From Lonicera japonica (Eukaryota; Streptophyta; Magnoliopsida; Dipsacales; Caprifoliaceae), in assembly GCA_021464415.1 (NCBI GenBank), contig JAKCWG010000687.1, forward strand, positions 1 through 64,000: a DNA stretch of 64,000 nucleotides. The letters run 5' to 3'. A program made the translations under genes and the position numbers. Under the pieces are notes generated by a model. It did not search any database. It was not told the DNA's origin and saw only the letters and a program-made list of their open reading frames with translations. Positions 45,420 through 57,976 of the stretch are shown here, in pieces (the first letter of the stretch is position 1; every line of letters starts with the position of its first letter).

Positions 45420-48400
45420 TGTGACGCCCCAAATCCCGTTATGAGGTTTAAACCTCAGGAACCCGGTTAATCACAGTGTCGTACGCGACGGCGGGTTTAA
45501 AGTACATAATTTAAAACTTATTCCATAGCAAATTATATATAAAGCCTCATTTAAGAAAAATTTGGCATGTGGAGTTCATAAGTTTAACAAATCCAAACCT
45601 GTAAATTTATAAAATAAAGTTGATTCCTAAAATATGAACTCCACATTTGTAAAGTTGTTAATCAATAAAATAAATCATACAAATCCTCTAACGAGGTCCC
45701 AACTTCAATCAAAAGGCTTTATATTACATATGAGTAAAATTGACTACATGGTTAATTATACAGGTAGACAAATCAACAATGGTACAAAAGCTAAGTCATC
45801 TATGGACGATTAGGAATAGTCTAAGGTCATCAGAGGTGTCCATACTTTGTACTCTTGCAGCCGCTGAAGAGAATTACCTGCAAAACATGTTTGGAAAATA
45901 GGAATGAGCCAAACACAGGCTCAATGGAAACTATTAGAATTTTTAATAAGAACCTACACATTGTCATTCGCATGCAATGTGAGATAATGAAAATAGTAAA
46001 ATAATTCTTCATCTACATAGATATGTAATATTTAAAACATATAGAATACTACACCGAGTTTCCACCCATCAAAAATGAGCGTCTAAGCTGCTCTATAAAG
46101 CCAACTTGTCCCAGTGGCTCAATATATACGTATAGATAGAATACATGTATGCTATGCACACAACATGAGGTCCTAAACCCAACATAGAAAAATAGTAAAA
46201 TTGTATCGTCAATAAATAGAACCATGAAATGAGTGTAGGCACTAATCTTTAAATCATAATCTCTTATCCATTTATCTCATATTCGTCTATCTCATATCCC
46301 ACTATCTCACATCTGACATCTAGGATTTTTTTGACTGTGCACAGTGATCGCGATCTAGGCCCCAAGGCTAGAGTATGCAGCCCCCAAGGCTGGTTACCCC
46401 CTGGACCACCTAGATGTGCAGGCTATGGTGCCTCGCGCGGTCCCCTTAGCTAGACCATAGAGTATGCCCCTCCCAAAGAGGGATCCCTCTACACGGATCA
46501 TAAAGTATGCCGCTAATATAGCAGGGTCCCTCTACGCGGACCAAGGTATGTAGGCACCAACGCTAAGTCAACCCCATGAACCATCAATGCCTGTCCGTAC
46601 TCAAAATAGCACAGTTTATGAAAATAGTAAATATCAAGTAAGTTATATATATATATATATATATATCAATCTTATATGTACTCAACATATACATATATCA
46701 CATCTCTATGTATATAGATATCCCCATATCCTATATTTGTTTACCAAAAGCTTATCTAGTTATCACTCACCAAATATATGATCTATATATGCACTACATG
46801 GATCACTAAATATGTATACATGATAGGTACATAGATTCAACGACAGTGATAACACTTACGACTTAAGACGTATCTAATATACATGTGCCATTTAATAAAC
46901 CAATATCGTTGCATGATTATATCCATGTAGCACTTAAATAGCTCCAATGAGTGAGTTAGCAATCTATTTGTGATCATTTCTAGGCTTGATAGACTATCAC
47001 AAATAAAATAACTAATCCACTCAATGGCGTAAGTATCCCATGGATCTAATCATCATAATGTCTATAAATGAAATAAGGTATTGAACCCACAATTCATTAA
47101 GTGTAGGAGTAAGATAGAAATATTACAAGATTGTTGTTAAAATATTAGTTCTCCACCAAAGTTATGATATTAGTAAATCGATGGAACGTGTATATCTTCT
47201 ACTTCATAAGAACAATATATATATACAACCCTATCACAATATACTAGATGTGTTCCAAACCTCTCTAGTTGTATATTTGTCAATATAATCCCTTATCGAC
47301 TGAATAATTTATGTAAGAACAATTACATATAGTTTCAAGGGTACTAAATTCTTATCAAAGTATGATATTAGTCATATTTTGTATAAATCCTCATTTTCTC
47401 AATCATAAAATGATATGTATGTACGTATATAACCATATATTTGAGCATACACGCATACACTCCAGTGGGTATCACTTAGGGCTTATGATATTCTAACACT
47501 TAATAAGGTTTACCTATAATAACATGAAATTACAACCAAAACATGTTTAAATCGAGGGAAAGAACAACAAATTTCACCCCAAAACCCCATGTATGCATAC
47601 ATCAATAATTTCATAAGGAAAAACCCCAATTTTGATTTGAAAAGGAGGATGCAACACAATAGTTGAAAAAGAGTTTAAATAATAGTGTTCCCACCTTAAT
47701 TGAGCTAAACCTTTGAGCTTTGAGCGATGATCCGAGCCGGAGAAGCACCAATTTCGAAAACCCCCAATTTGAAAGCTTAGAAACCTAGAAATGGTGGAAG
47801 GAAAAAATGGAGAAGAATATGAAGATGGTGATGATAATTTGATGATAGTATTGTATCTTGATGAATCATGGCCAATGATCCCTTAAAATCTCACCAAATA
47901 TGAGCAATTTTCTCTCAAGCTCTCTCAAATGGCGTTGGTTCGAATGAGGGAAGAAGGAGATGAAAGGTGAGTAAAAACCAAAGAGAAACGGCTAAAAAAA
48001 ACTGATGGGAGAGCTCTGATCGATCAGAGATAACCCTCTGATCGATAAAAGGCCCCATTACCCGAAGCTTTGTTCATAATTTGGTCATAACTTTTGGCTC
48101 GGAATTTTGATTGGGGTCATCTTTATATCAACGGAAAGGTAATTCAAAGATATAAAACTTCACAAGAGGAAATTTCTCCAAATTCTTGATGGATTAATTC
48201 AAAAAATCCATAAAGATAGCAGTTTGTAACAATGTTACCGATAAGACCAGATTTTGTAATTTGCTCACTTAGCATTCCATTTTGACCAACGAGAAGCATG
48301 AATTGGTTTCCAGTCAAAACATGAAAGTTGTAGAATGGATTAAAACCTAGAAGGTGGTACAAACAAGGACTCATTTAGACTTCGTATGCGAAAGTTATGG

Positions 48401-48653
48401 CATCTCAAAGTTGGTCAAAAACTCATTTTGCCAAATGTTCGATTTTTCACCTTTAGCCACAAAATTCGACCAGGGCTTCCGAAAGTATGTTCCAACCATG
48501 CACGCATACTTAATATCATTAAAATAACTTGTTAGAAGTGTTGGATCAACTACGGAGGATACAAAACGAAAATTGGCTCATCTAATGGAGATTTTGCCTT
48601 TAATCAGCTTAAGAGAGGAATTAGCATGAAAATGAAAATACAAGGCTTTACAC
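45420..48653 (+). mobile_element. long gypsy-type LTR relic, about 3.2 kb
   Basis: It begins TGTGACGCCCCAAATCCCG and follows the same layout as the solo LTR at 48983-52569. Shared points are the GTTAATCACRGTGYCGTAC start, the GTGAGCCAAA line, and the AAAACATGAAAGTTGTAGAATG line near the right end. The end is taken at GGCTTTACA. No clear target duplication was found, so the right end may be altered. It contains a GC-rich repeated part (46325-46560) and a TA microsatellite (46642-46666). Confidence 0.6.
46325..46565. repeat. GC-rich imperfect repeats inside the long LTR
   Basis: Related motifs (GAGTATGCAGCCCCCAAGGC, AGAGTATGCCCCTCCCAAAG, AAAGTATGCCGCTAATA) follow one another with GGTCCCTCTAC-type links, roughly every 55-70 bases. 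The patch is clearly richer in GC than its surroundings. Confidence 0.65.
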
Positions 48654-48977
48654 AATGCCCCAGTTGTATATAATCTAAATGAACCTCTACTAATAACATT
48701 ATCAAGAGAAAAATTATTTGAAATTAATAATATATAAGTCTTAATAAAAGTACATAGTACCTGGTAAAGACATTGTACAATTTTACTAACATATGGCAAA
48801 CATGAAGACAAAAAATGAATTCTTAAATGCCTAGTTAAGGAGGCATCCATCTAATCCTCTTAAATATGTTAGATTTTCCTTTTAAGATGATCCTTGAGCA
48901 ACAACTAAAGGGCTTGATTTTTCAACCTAAGCTTTGTCTGCTAAATTTGAGAGCCACCTTCCCCAGCACTTTCAGCA
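48654..48977. other. spacer between the two long LTRs
   Basis: No feature was recognised. A minus-strand frame here is short and matches nothing known. Confidence 0.4.
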
Positions 48978-48982
48978 TAATT

Positions 48983-51900
48983 TGTGATGCCCCGAATTCT
49001 ATTAAGAGGATTAGACCTCCAAGATTCAGTTAATCACGGTGCCGTACACTGACGACGGTAGAAAGTTATAAGAATTAGAAAATAACTTGTTTTGAAAACC
49101 TCATTTAGAAAATTTCGGCATGTGTAGTTTGTAAAATTAATCAATCATCCTATAAGAATTAAAACTGTTTTCATAGAATTCATGTACACATTCAAAACAT
49201 ATAATAAAGCCACTCCACATCTAAGTTATTTATACAAGTTTACTTGAAAGGATGATTATACATCAAATAAATATAATATAATCCTCCAACGAACTCCCAA
49301 AGTGGTTATTAAAGACTTTACAATTCTTATTAGAAATGGTACACAACAATTATAAAACTAAGTCCTTTTATGTCAAGGACTTTCGTGAGGTCTGTGGTGA
49401 CTTAGAGCCAACTAAGACAATAAGAGCACTCGCCACCCTGAGGTCCCACCTACAAAGTTGTTAGAAAATCGGAGTGAGCCAAAACCGGGCTCAATGGGAA
49501 CTAATATAAGTTTTTATAGAAAATACACATTGTAACCAAACATGCGCTTGAGTTATAGTAGATTATAGTTTACTTCTTTAACTATAAAGATCATGCAATG
49601 CACCTCATCTAACATGATGCACCTATCCACTAGGATGCCCCTCCTAGTAACCGAAAACTACCCATTATCCAAGCTACCTCACGCATCATAATCAACTGAT
49701 GTGGTTGTATCTAACATACATGTAAATGTCTACAGTGGACAACCCACCATGAGATAGCTTATTCTAGAACCATAGCCATCCAAAGGTTCGTCATACTATT
49801 CTCGGATTCCTTAAGTTGGCCAATGTTATTAGTATATTCTTAACTACCTCCAATGTTTATTCATGGGAATCTTATTATCTTCTCAAGTTAACGGTTATCT
49901 AACCTAGGCCATTTCATTATTGATTTCCACTTTATCTTTAAGTATATTATGGAATCAAGCCACATCTCATCTTACTAACATTTAATTATATACTCTCTTG
50001 TTAGTCTTACCACTTTAATCATTAGTTCTTTTGTTCATTATGCAATTCGACCTCATGTATCAATGATCACCACTTTAGTCAAAAATGGTCCCATAAATTT
50101 ACACCAATAACAATAGTAATGTATAAAGTAACAACCATAGATATGATTGCACCACAACAACAATAATAAGCAAGTTGGGGATAGTTGTCATGGTCTAAAT
50201 TTTATGGACTCTCAACCACACAGTAGTAGGGCCTCAACGTATTTGCTATGCATAGTTTCGAGCCTTTCACCCAGGAGACCTTTGTCCCATGTCATCCCGA
50301 GTCCACACCGTCCACAGCAAGTGTGCTAAATAAATCAATTCATCCCATATGCGTGTTCACAAGCATATCATGTATCCAATCCAATTATATAACTTGCCCA
50401 TTTACAATCACAGCACACATATGGTTAAAAACGATGAGTAAATATAAGGCCAACACATAAAGATATAGTTAACCGCATAATTAAATGCCAAATCATTATT
50501 TTTTAACCACATGGCCTTATCACTATGGTAATTAAGACTTTAGATTCATAATGGTTCTTAATTCGTCCAATACAAATGGCTAACTACGCCACATTTTCAT
50601 TTTACAATTCCACCTAGTATGATAACCATTTATTTATAATCAATTATGGCTATGAGTATATCTCAAGCGATTATTAAAAGCCTCAAAAGTCACATGTGTT
50701 ATATAAGGCCATAGTACATGTAATATAATATACTTTCCCAAATCCCAAATAAATGGGTACTTATGAGGCAACACACATTATTCCGACCAAAATTATTTGA
50801 ACTACACCAATCCAAATTCATTAGAAACCATTTCTAAGATGGATTAGCATAATGTTCCTATCAATAATTTTAACTTTCTTTGCAAAGTAGCATTATTCTT
50901 TCCTAACTAATTTAAGCCAATGAGGTGTGCACCAACTGGTCGTCAAGAGCCTATATTGTTATATTGGTCCATGGTCATTACACTAGTAACATAGTGTTTC
51001 CCTAAAATTTCCTCCTTATTAGGTATGTGGAATTCTACACAAGTTAACACCAACCCATGGTGATTAAACATACATTATACCAAGTCTCTCAATAAGTATC
51101 TAGGATTTATCGAAGGTAAAAGTCCCACTCATAGATTAAGAATCCACAGTGTATAGATACACCAAAGTCTACCAAGCATTTTACTATCCTGGTGGGTCTT
51201 ATGAAAATCATGAGTAATAAGGTATATATATGTGAAATTACATATCTATTTTATGTATATTTATTGATTGTATACCATAATCAATCCTCAAATGTTGATA
51301 AAATTATAAGCCCCAAATTTTAGTGTATATAAGCATACCACAAAGTGGGTTTTGTACAAATCTTCATAAATGCTAGCTTAAATGTGCCAATACTTGTTCA
51401 ATCATGTAAATCAAGTGATATTAAGTTATTATTAACAACCAATTTAAGATTAAATTAACCCAACCCTTATGCATCAACATAACATAGGATTTATAGCAAA
51501 AATCCTCAATTCTTGGTTGAACACACTAATACAACACATAATAGTTTAAAAACCAAGTTGAGTACTAGTATTCCCACTTCTAAAGAAGCTTTACAACATG
51601 AATGGCGTGATTTGATGATGTTCCCATGGCTGGACAGAAGAAGCTCTAAGCTCTCCCTATTCTCTCATGGTGAAAAGTGGTGAAAAAGAAAATGGAGATA
51701 ATGATGATGATAATGATTATTGGCCAAAGCTTCAATCAATGGATGAAATCCCTCACAAATCAACTAAAATCACCATACCATCTCTTTCTTAAGATCTCTC
51801 AAGTTTATCTCTCTGTTATGCACGAAAATGGTTTAAGTTTGGGCGTTTGAAATGTTAAAATTAGGTCAAAATGGGTCTGCACTGATGAGTAAGATCGATC

Positions 51901-52569
51901 TTAATCCAAGTAAAAAGTGCACTGGTATGTTTTATCAACAATTTTTGATGAGTAAGATCGATTTTACTCTGGGCGAAAAGTGCATTGTTGGTATTTTGGT
52001 CATAACTTCTTATTTCTAACTCCAATTTGGACGATCTATATATCAACAGAAATCTAATTCAAAGATATACAACTTCACAAAAGGAAGATTTTCCAAATTA
52101 TGAATATATTAATACCATAAATTCATAGAAGATAGTTATCTGCCACTACATTATTGATCGATCGGATTTTAACGATCGGCTAACTTCACATGCAGTTTTC
52201 ATGCACGAGGAGCATGAACTACCTTTCGGTCAAAACACAAAAGTTGTAGAATGGATCAAAACTTAGACATAGGCGTAAACAAAGACTTAATTGGATACAA
52301 AAACGAAGAATTTACGATATCTCAAAGATCGCTAAAATTTAAAAATCTCATAAAATGAAAACACACAATTAATATCTCGACTTCAATTTGTACCACCCAA
52401 ATTATAAAACAATTGATCCTGCAAACTTAATATGCCTAATATGGCAAGATAGAAGTGTTAGGTCAACTATGAAGGGTTCGGAACCAAAAATTCACGCCTT
52501 AACGGAGATTAGGACTTAACCCGACTTAAAAGAATGATTAACATGGAAAATGGAACACCGGGTATTACA
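48983..52569 (+). mobile_element. solo gypsy-type LTR, 3587 bp
   Basis: It begins TGTGATGCCCCGAATTC and ends ACCGGGTATTACA. These are the paired ends of long plant gypsy (chromovirus type) LTRs. TAATT is duplicated exactly at both sides (48978-48982, 52570-52574), and no internal region is attached. It carries no coding capacity. Near its right end it reads AAAACACAAAAGTTGTAGAATG, like the relic at 45420-48653. Confidence 0.85.
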
Positions 52570-52574
52570 TAATT

Positions 52575-53470
52575 ACTATCCACTGTACCTCTCCTTTGGG
52601 CAAGAGGTGGAGCATGATTGTCTACCCCTGGTGGAATTGGTAGATTGCCATCGTTTTCCCGTTGGTGAGAGTGTGAAGTTTGTGGGCCATCTGTCCGGCT
52701 ACACGTTTGGACCATGATTGTGTGTCTTCTAAGGACTGAATGAGGTTATTGTTTGATTGAAAAATGGTAGAACTAAAAATGCTATGAACTTGAAACACGA
52801 AATTCCCACATACGACGCCAATTATGGGTGCCAAAAAATTTGGGTCTCCCCATAAAGAAAGTTAAAAGTAAAATCATAGGAATAAGTATAAGAAATGGTA
52901 ATGAAATAAGGATTTTTATTTGTAAAGTATGTAGGTTCCTCTGGTAGCACTAATGTAATTCTGGCAGTATGTCATCCTTTTGTGTGTGTGGTTATTTATA
53001 AGCTTAAAGGTAATAAACGTATGGAATGTTACAAATAAGCTACCAATTTTATCTCTCTACAACTAATTACCTACAATCCAGGACCCTTACAATGAGTTTT
53101 CCTTATTCTATTTATAGGTATAGATTTAGGGTTAAAAATACTCAATTAGGGTAAACAGCAAAAGACTAAAAAGGGAAAAATTTGGGCACCACTCTAGCAA
53201 TTTACAAGTATTTTATCATAGTACAAGTTATAGGAGTCATATTCTTATTCGTGGAGATGACCACCTCAGCGAAAGCACAACCATCTCAGCATTTGATAAC
53301 ATTAGCATGACCATCTTAGCCAATAAGATCTACTCAGCGTTCACAATATATTCGGCCACAATACCAATTTCATTCTTTCATGTCTATCATACGGTTAGGC
53401 TTGGCTAAGACTTCAAGCCCACAGGGTTAAGTTAGCCCAAATCATGGTTGTTATTTTTTGGGCTCCTCCA
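52575..53470 (-). mobile_element. gypsy-type element relic, minus strand (primer site and LTR)
   Basis: On the minus strand the LTR part contains CTATACCTATAAATAGAAT and then CACACACAAAAGGATGACAT. These occur in the same order as in the LTRs at 32854 and 36461. It ends TTTTTGGCACCCA at 52829 and is followed by ATTGGCGTCGTATGTGGGAA, a changed form of the primer site of the 32854 element. The gag-side region (52590-52800) is short and broken by the solo LTR insertion. The LTR's upstream limit is uncertain. Confidence 0.65.
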
Positions 53471-53859
53471 CTATGTTTATCATCTCTATAAATTTTCATA
53501 ATCCAAGCAAGCGTTTCAAAATAAAGGTGTAAACAACTATTTTTTATTTGATAAATGAAGATAGAAGGAGATTAAAAGTGTTAAAACTATGAAAATATTA
53601 AAATGATGTAGTTTATGTTTTGTTTTAATTTAGGTTATATCTAGGCCATCAGTTTTAAATTAATGGCATAAATTTAAATAACTCCCCTCTAAAGTGATTT
53701 CCACCACTCTAGAGGAGCTGTATCCCAAATTTGTCCCCCTTAGCTTCTAAATTTCTACATTGTTTTATTTTTATTAAAATCTCAAATTCATAAAATCTCT
53801 TTTCTCTCTGCCAATACATATTTTATCTATAGGATATATAAATAATTTCCTTGAAATTA

Positions 53860-53946
<87 letters not shown>

Positions 53947-54426
53947 CATACAATTTTCCCTAAGTTTCAATCCTCAAATCCCCCCATCCACCTCCTCTCC
54001 CCTCCCCCACCACGCCCCCCCCCCCACCCCACCAAAAAAAAATCTCTCAAATTTTGTACCGAGTGTGGGCTGCGGTATCATCAAATATTACTTCGCCTCT
54101 CTCTACGGCACAAACCCTAAATTCGTGAGTATTATTGTCCTACGAGAAGAGGCAAGGGCAGCGTATATATATGACTACGATAGGAACCTTAAAGAGAAAT
54201 ACGTGTTTGGGCTTACTATGGAAAATTGGAATCCAAATTCGATTAAAAATTAATTCCTTCCATAAATTATAATTCACACAACAAAAAATTATAATTTCAC
54301 TCCCATCCTTATCTTAAAATTATACTTCGAGCTCCTTGTTATTAAATTCTTATTATTCTCCTCACGCTAAGATTACATATAACCTTCATTTAAATTAAAT
54401 TATTGACAATTATATTTAAATGACTT
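53471..54426. other. gene-free stretch with TTA microsatellite
   Basis: About 29 TTA units lie at 53859-53945, followed by a C-rich part (53990-54035). From 54064 a frame reads GCGIIKYYFASLYGTNPKFV up to a donor-like GTGAGT at about 54125, then open to 54251 with YDYDRNLKEKYVFGL. It might be a captured exon, but no family was recognised. Confidence 0.5.
53859..53945. repeat. (TTA)n microsatellite
   Basis: About 29 uninterrupted units. The poly-tyrosine frame through it is an artefact of the repeat. Confidence 0.95.
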
Positions 54427-55949
54427 TGCTGACCTAGAAGGTCTTAATATTATTTTGATAATGACAAAACTTTAATCATGTGTATTTTACATGTATTTTA
54501 AATGTATTTAGTTTAAACCGATTTAACAAGCTGCATTGTTTTTCCCGAAGTATCCCAAGAACTAAAACCGAAACCTTATCAAGTGTATCACCACTCCACG
54601 AGATTCTCTCTACTCTCACATGAACTCATGCAATTTATGAAGATCAAAAATCAAATGAATAGATAAAAAAGTTTTAAGTCAAATGATGCAAGTGAAGATC
54701 ATATTGAAGAAACAAATTAGAGCATTCAAAAACTCGTTAATTCAATAATTGAGTGAGTGCTTAGGATTTATGTTAATTTTCTTGATTGATCAATCTCTAT
54801 AGCTTAAACATATTCGTGCATCTTTTAAAGATTGATTCAAATAAGCTTGAAATTGAATTTTTTTAAAAAAACATCATTTTACAAAGACCGAGTTTCAAAA
54901 TAAATTCATATTAATTTTAAATGATCATATTTTAAGCTCTCATAAAAATAAGTATCTTAGAAATATATCTTTAAGGTTTGATCTAACGGTCTGATGGAGG
55001 CCTTCCCGAGTCCGATCACTTTGAAATTTTTACAGTAGTTAGTCAACATCTCTTAGAACTTATGACCAAAATTTGAGCATGATCCAACGGTCGGATTAAG
55101 AGAAACGATCAAAACAAATTTGAATTTCTGGTCAACAAAACTAGCCGTTGGAAAAGAAATTCTTGCCCCAATTTTTTGCACACAACCTTTCCTAAAAAGC
55201 CTCTAAAGGATATATTGACTTAGGGGATATATATAGGATGTTCTAAACTCATTTTTACACACTTCAATCCATTATAGTACTTCATATTCATCATCTACTA
55301 AGATTAAAAAGATTCAAATCATTCATTGATCATATTTATCATTTTGAGCTATATTGTCTTGATCAATCTTGATAACTCTAGTGGGACATTCAATTGTATC
55401 TTGTAAACACTTGAGATTTATTATTCATTAGTGTGAATCACCAAACAATCTTTATTTATCAATTATAAGAGGTTTATCTCATAGAAAAGTAAGAAGGTTA
55501 ATTCTTGTATTGAGTGCGTGTGGTGAGTAGAGTCACACTTGTAGAGTGTAGTGAGTAGAATCACACTTGTAGAGTGTTGTGAGAAGAACAACACTTATTG
55601 AATGTAGTGAGAAAGATTACACTTGTAAAGGTTTGATTTTCACACGGGAAGAAAATCAGTTTTAGTGGAACTTCTCAGGGGCACTATTCGAGCGTGGACG
55701 TATGGTCTAAACAACTGAACCGCGAGAACAGAACATCATAGTCTCACTCGGTTCAATCTCTCTAACTCAAGCTCTTTATTTACTTGCATTTATATTTATT
55801 GCTTGTTCTTGATATTGATTACTTTGCATATTTCCTTGACATTCATTGAGTTAAAGTTTATTTTTAAAACTTTTCTTAAAACTTTTTAATTCCGCATTAA
55901 GTTTTGAAAACCCTATCCACCCCCCTCTCGGGTTATTTTTCGACCAACA
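54427..55949 (+). repeat. 5' LTR, 1523 bp
   Basis: It begins TGCTGACCTAGAAGGTC and ends TTTTTCGACCAACA. Inside are repeated GAGTAGAATCACACTTGTAG-type motifs (about 55525-55630). Confidence 0.88.
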
Positions 55950-56159
55950 TTTAGTATCAGAGGTTGTACTCTTATTTTGATTTTACAATCTTAGAGTTTA
56001 TGATCATGTATTTCTATCAAAGAACCGGTTTTTCCAAAGGTCTTTCCACCTTTAACCCCCATTGTTTGATGGAAAAAACTATAACTATTGAAAAAATAGA
56101 ATGTGTACTTTTTTACAAGCTAATGATTTTGTATAATGGAGGGTTATAATTGAAGGACC

Positions 56160-57124
56160 TTTTGAGATTTTCAAAACTGATGAAAGAGGAAATAAATTTC
56201 CCAAACAAATGTCCGAATATGACGAGCATGATATTAAGAAAATTCAATTTAATGCTAAAGCTTTAAACTCTTTAAATTGTGCATTGAGTATGGATGATAT
56301 AACAAAATCTCTAGTTACAAAACCACCAAAGAGAATTGGGACAAGCTTGAGGTTGCCTATAAAGGAACTTCTCAAGTCAAAGATAATAATATTAATATGC
56401 TTATTCATGATTATGAATTATTTAAGATGGATCCTAACGAATCTCTTGCCTCCATTTATAGTAGATTTTCTATTATTACTAATGATTTGGATCTTCTTGG
56501 AAATGTTTATCTCTAATGAAGATAAGATAAGGAAAATTCTTAGGATTCTTCCTAAGAAGTGGCGACCAAAAGTGACGGCGATTCAAGTGGCTAAGAATCT
56601 CAAGACTCTTAGCATGGATGAACTCTTGGGTTCTCTCAAAACCCATGAGAAAGAATTGGAAAGAGAAGATGAAGTAAATGCAAAACCGAAAAAGAATCTA
56701 GCCCTCAAAGCAGGTCAACATGATGATGGCATTGAGTCAATGGGAGAAGCTGAAGACATAGCACTTATCTCTAGGAAGTTTAAAAAATTCCTAACAAATA
56801 AGAAGTACTCTCAAGAGAAGGTCAACGACAATTCCTTGTCCTCAAAGAACTTCAAAGGTAGATCAATTCAACCAAAAATTGATAACGAGGAAAGAAAGTG
56901 CTTTCATTGTCATGAATCGGGACATTACAAGTCAAATTTTCTGGTTAGAAGAAATGAGGAAATAAAAAAGAAAAATTGTATAAGAGATTGAAACATGCAC
57001 TCAAAGGACCTTTAAGCAATTCAGAAGAAGACGATTCCGATACCGATTCAAGTGATAAAGAGATGGCATACCTTTGCCTTATGGCAAAAGATGGAGAGGC
57101 ATGCAAATCTTGGCCTTATAGATG
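56160..57124 (+). pseudogene. copia gag with two frameshifts and a damaged zinc knuckle
   Basis: Gag forms the particle that packages element RNA. The open frame from 56209 starts MSEYDEHDIKKIQFNAKALN, the UBN2-type gag domain. Between about 56335 and 56510 the true frame is another one: WDKLEVAYKGTSQVKDN, then INMLIHDYELFKMDPNESLA and SIYSRFSIITNDLDLLGNV. So one shift leads out and a second leads back to NEDKIRKILRILPKKWRPKV and SMDELLGSLKTHEKELERED. The zinc knuckle reads CFHCHESGHYKSNF, with the last cysteine of CX2CX4HX4C changed to F. A further shift near 56980 leads to KHALKGPLSNSEED, DSDTDSSDKEMAYLCLMAKD and a stop near 57124. It is not functional. Confidence 0.88.
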
Positions 57125-57976
57125 AAGTACACTTGGAGCTACTATTTTCTCTCTGTGGCCTTGATCCCTTTTTGATGTTGTCATAGGGGGAGAAAATGTG
57201 TGTATGGTGATTAATGTTGGTAAGACTTTTAAATGCTTTATGTCTTTAACATTCATACTTGTTTTCTTTTACATGTTATATTTCGTGTATTGACATTTTG
57301 TTGAGCCATATAAAAAAAAAGCAAAAATGGCAAAACAATGTGCAGAAAATTGGACATGGTACAACTTCATGGCTAAAACTGTACTAATTAGCTGAGAACT
57401 GGGTGTTCTACCATATATTTCTAGAAAGCTCTATGTGTCTACTTTCTAACTCAATTTACGATGCATCAATTGCAATTTTCTATAAAGAGTTATAGCAATT
57501 ATCCCACAAAGGACTTGATATCTCAACAGATTTTTGATGATTCTAGAGCAGCAAAACAACATGTTATCCTAAAAAACAGTATATTGGCCTAAGCACATTT
57601 TTTTTCCAGCAGCTCGAGACAATCCACTAGGTGACTTGTACGTGAGTCCAATTCACCACAACCTCAAAAGTGACTCTTTCTTTTTGATGATATCAAAAGG
57701 GGAGAAATAATGTGTGTGATGTGGGTGCGTTTTTAAGCCAAGTTTAAAGAGTGATAAAGGTACACACTCTTAGAACTATGACTATATTTAAGTTTTAACT
57801 ATTAAATTATTACTTTCTTTTTATTATTATGCTTGGATTACTTATTATTCTCTATTTTTACTCATATGCATATATTGAGGGGGAGCTTGTTTATTGTTCA
57901 AAAAATTACTCCTCAAAATATTATTATTTATTGAAAACACACATTAATTTATTATCATCATCAAAAAGGGGGAGAT
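57125..57976 (+). other. non-coding 3' interior of the gag-only element
   Basis: Three similar purine-rich motifs (TTGTCATAGGGGGAGAAAAT at about 57179, TATCAAAAGGGGAGAAATAA at 57692, ATCAAAAAGGGGGAGATTG at 57960) mark possible polypurine tracts. The last one primes the 3' LTR. No protein is readable. Confidence 0.6.

Noticed and set aside
45420..52569. One LTR retrotransposon with 45420-48653 and 48983-52569 as its two LTRs
   Set aside because: Only 0.3 kb lies between them, with no primer site or genes, and the right LTR has its own exact target duplication.
53851..54120. 89-codon frame starting with a poly-tyrosine run
   Set aside because: It is the TTA microsatellite read in one frame, followed by C-rich low-complexity sequence.
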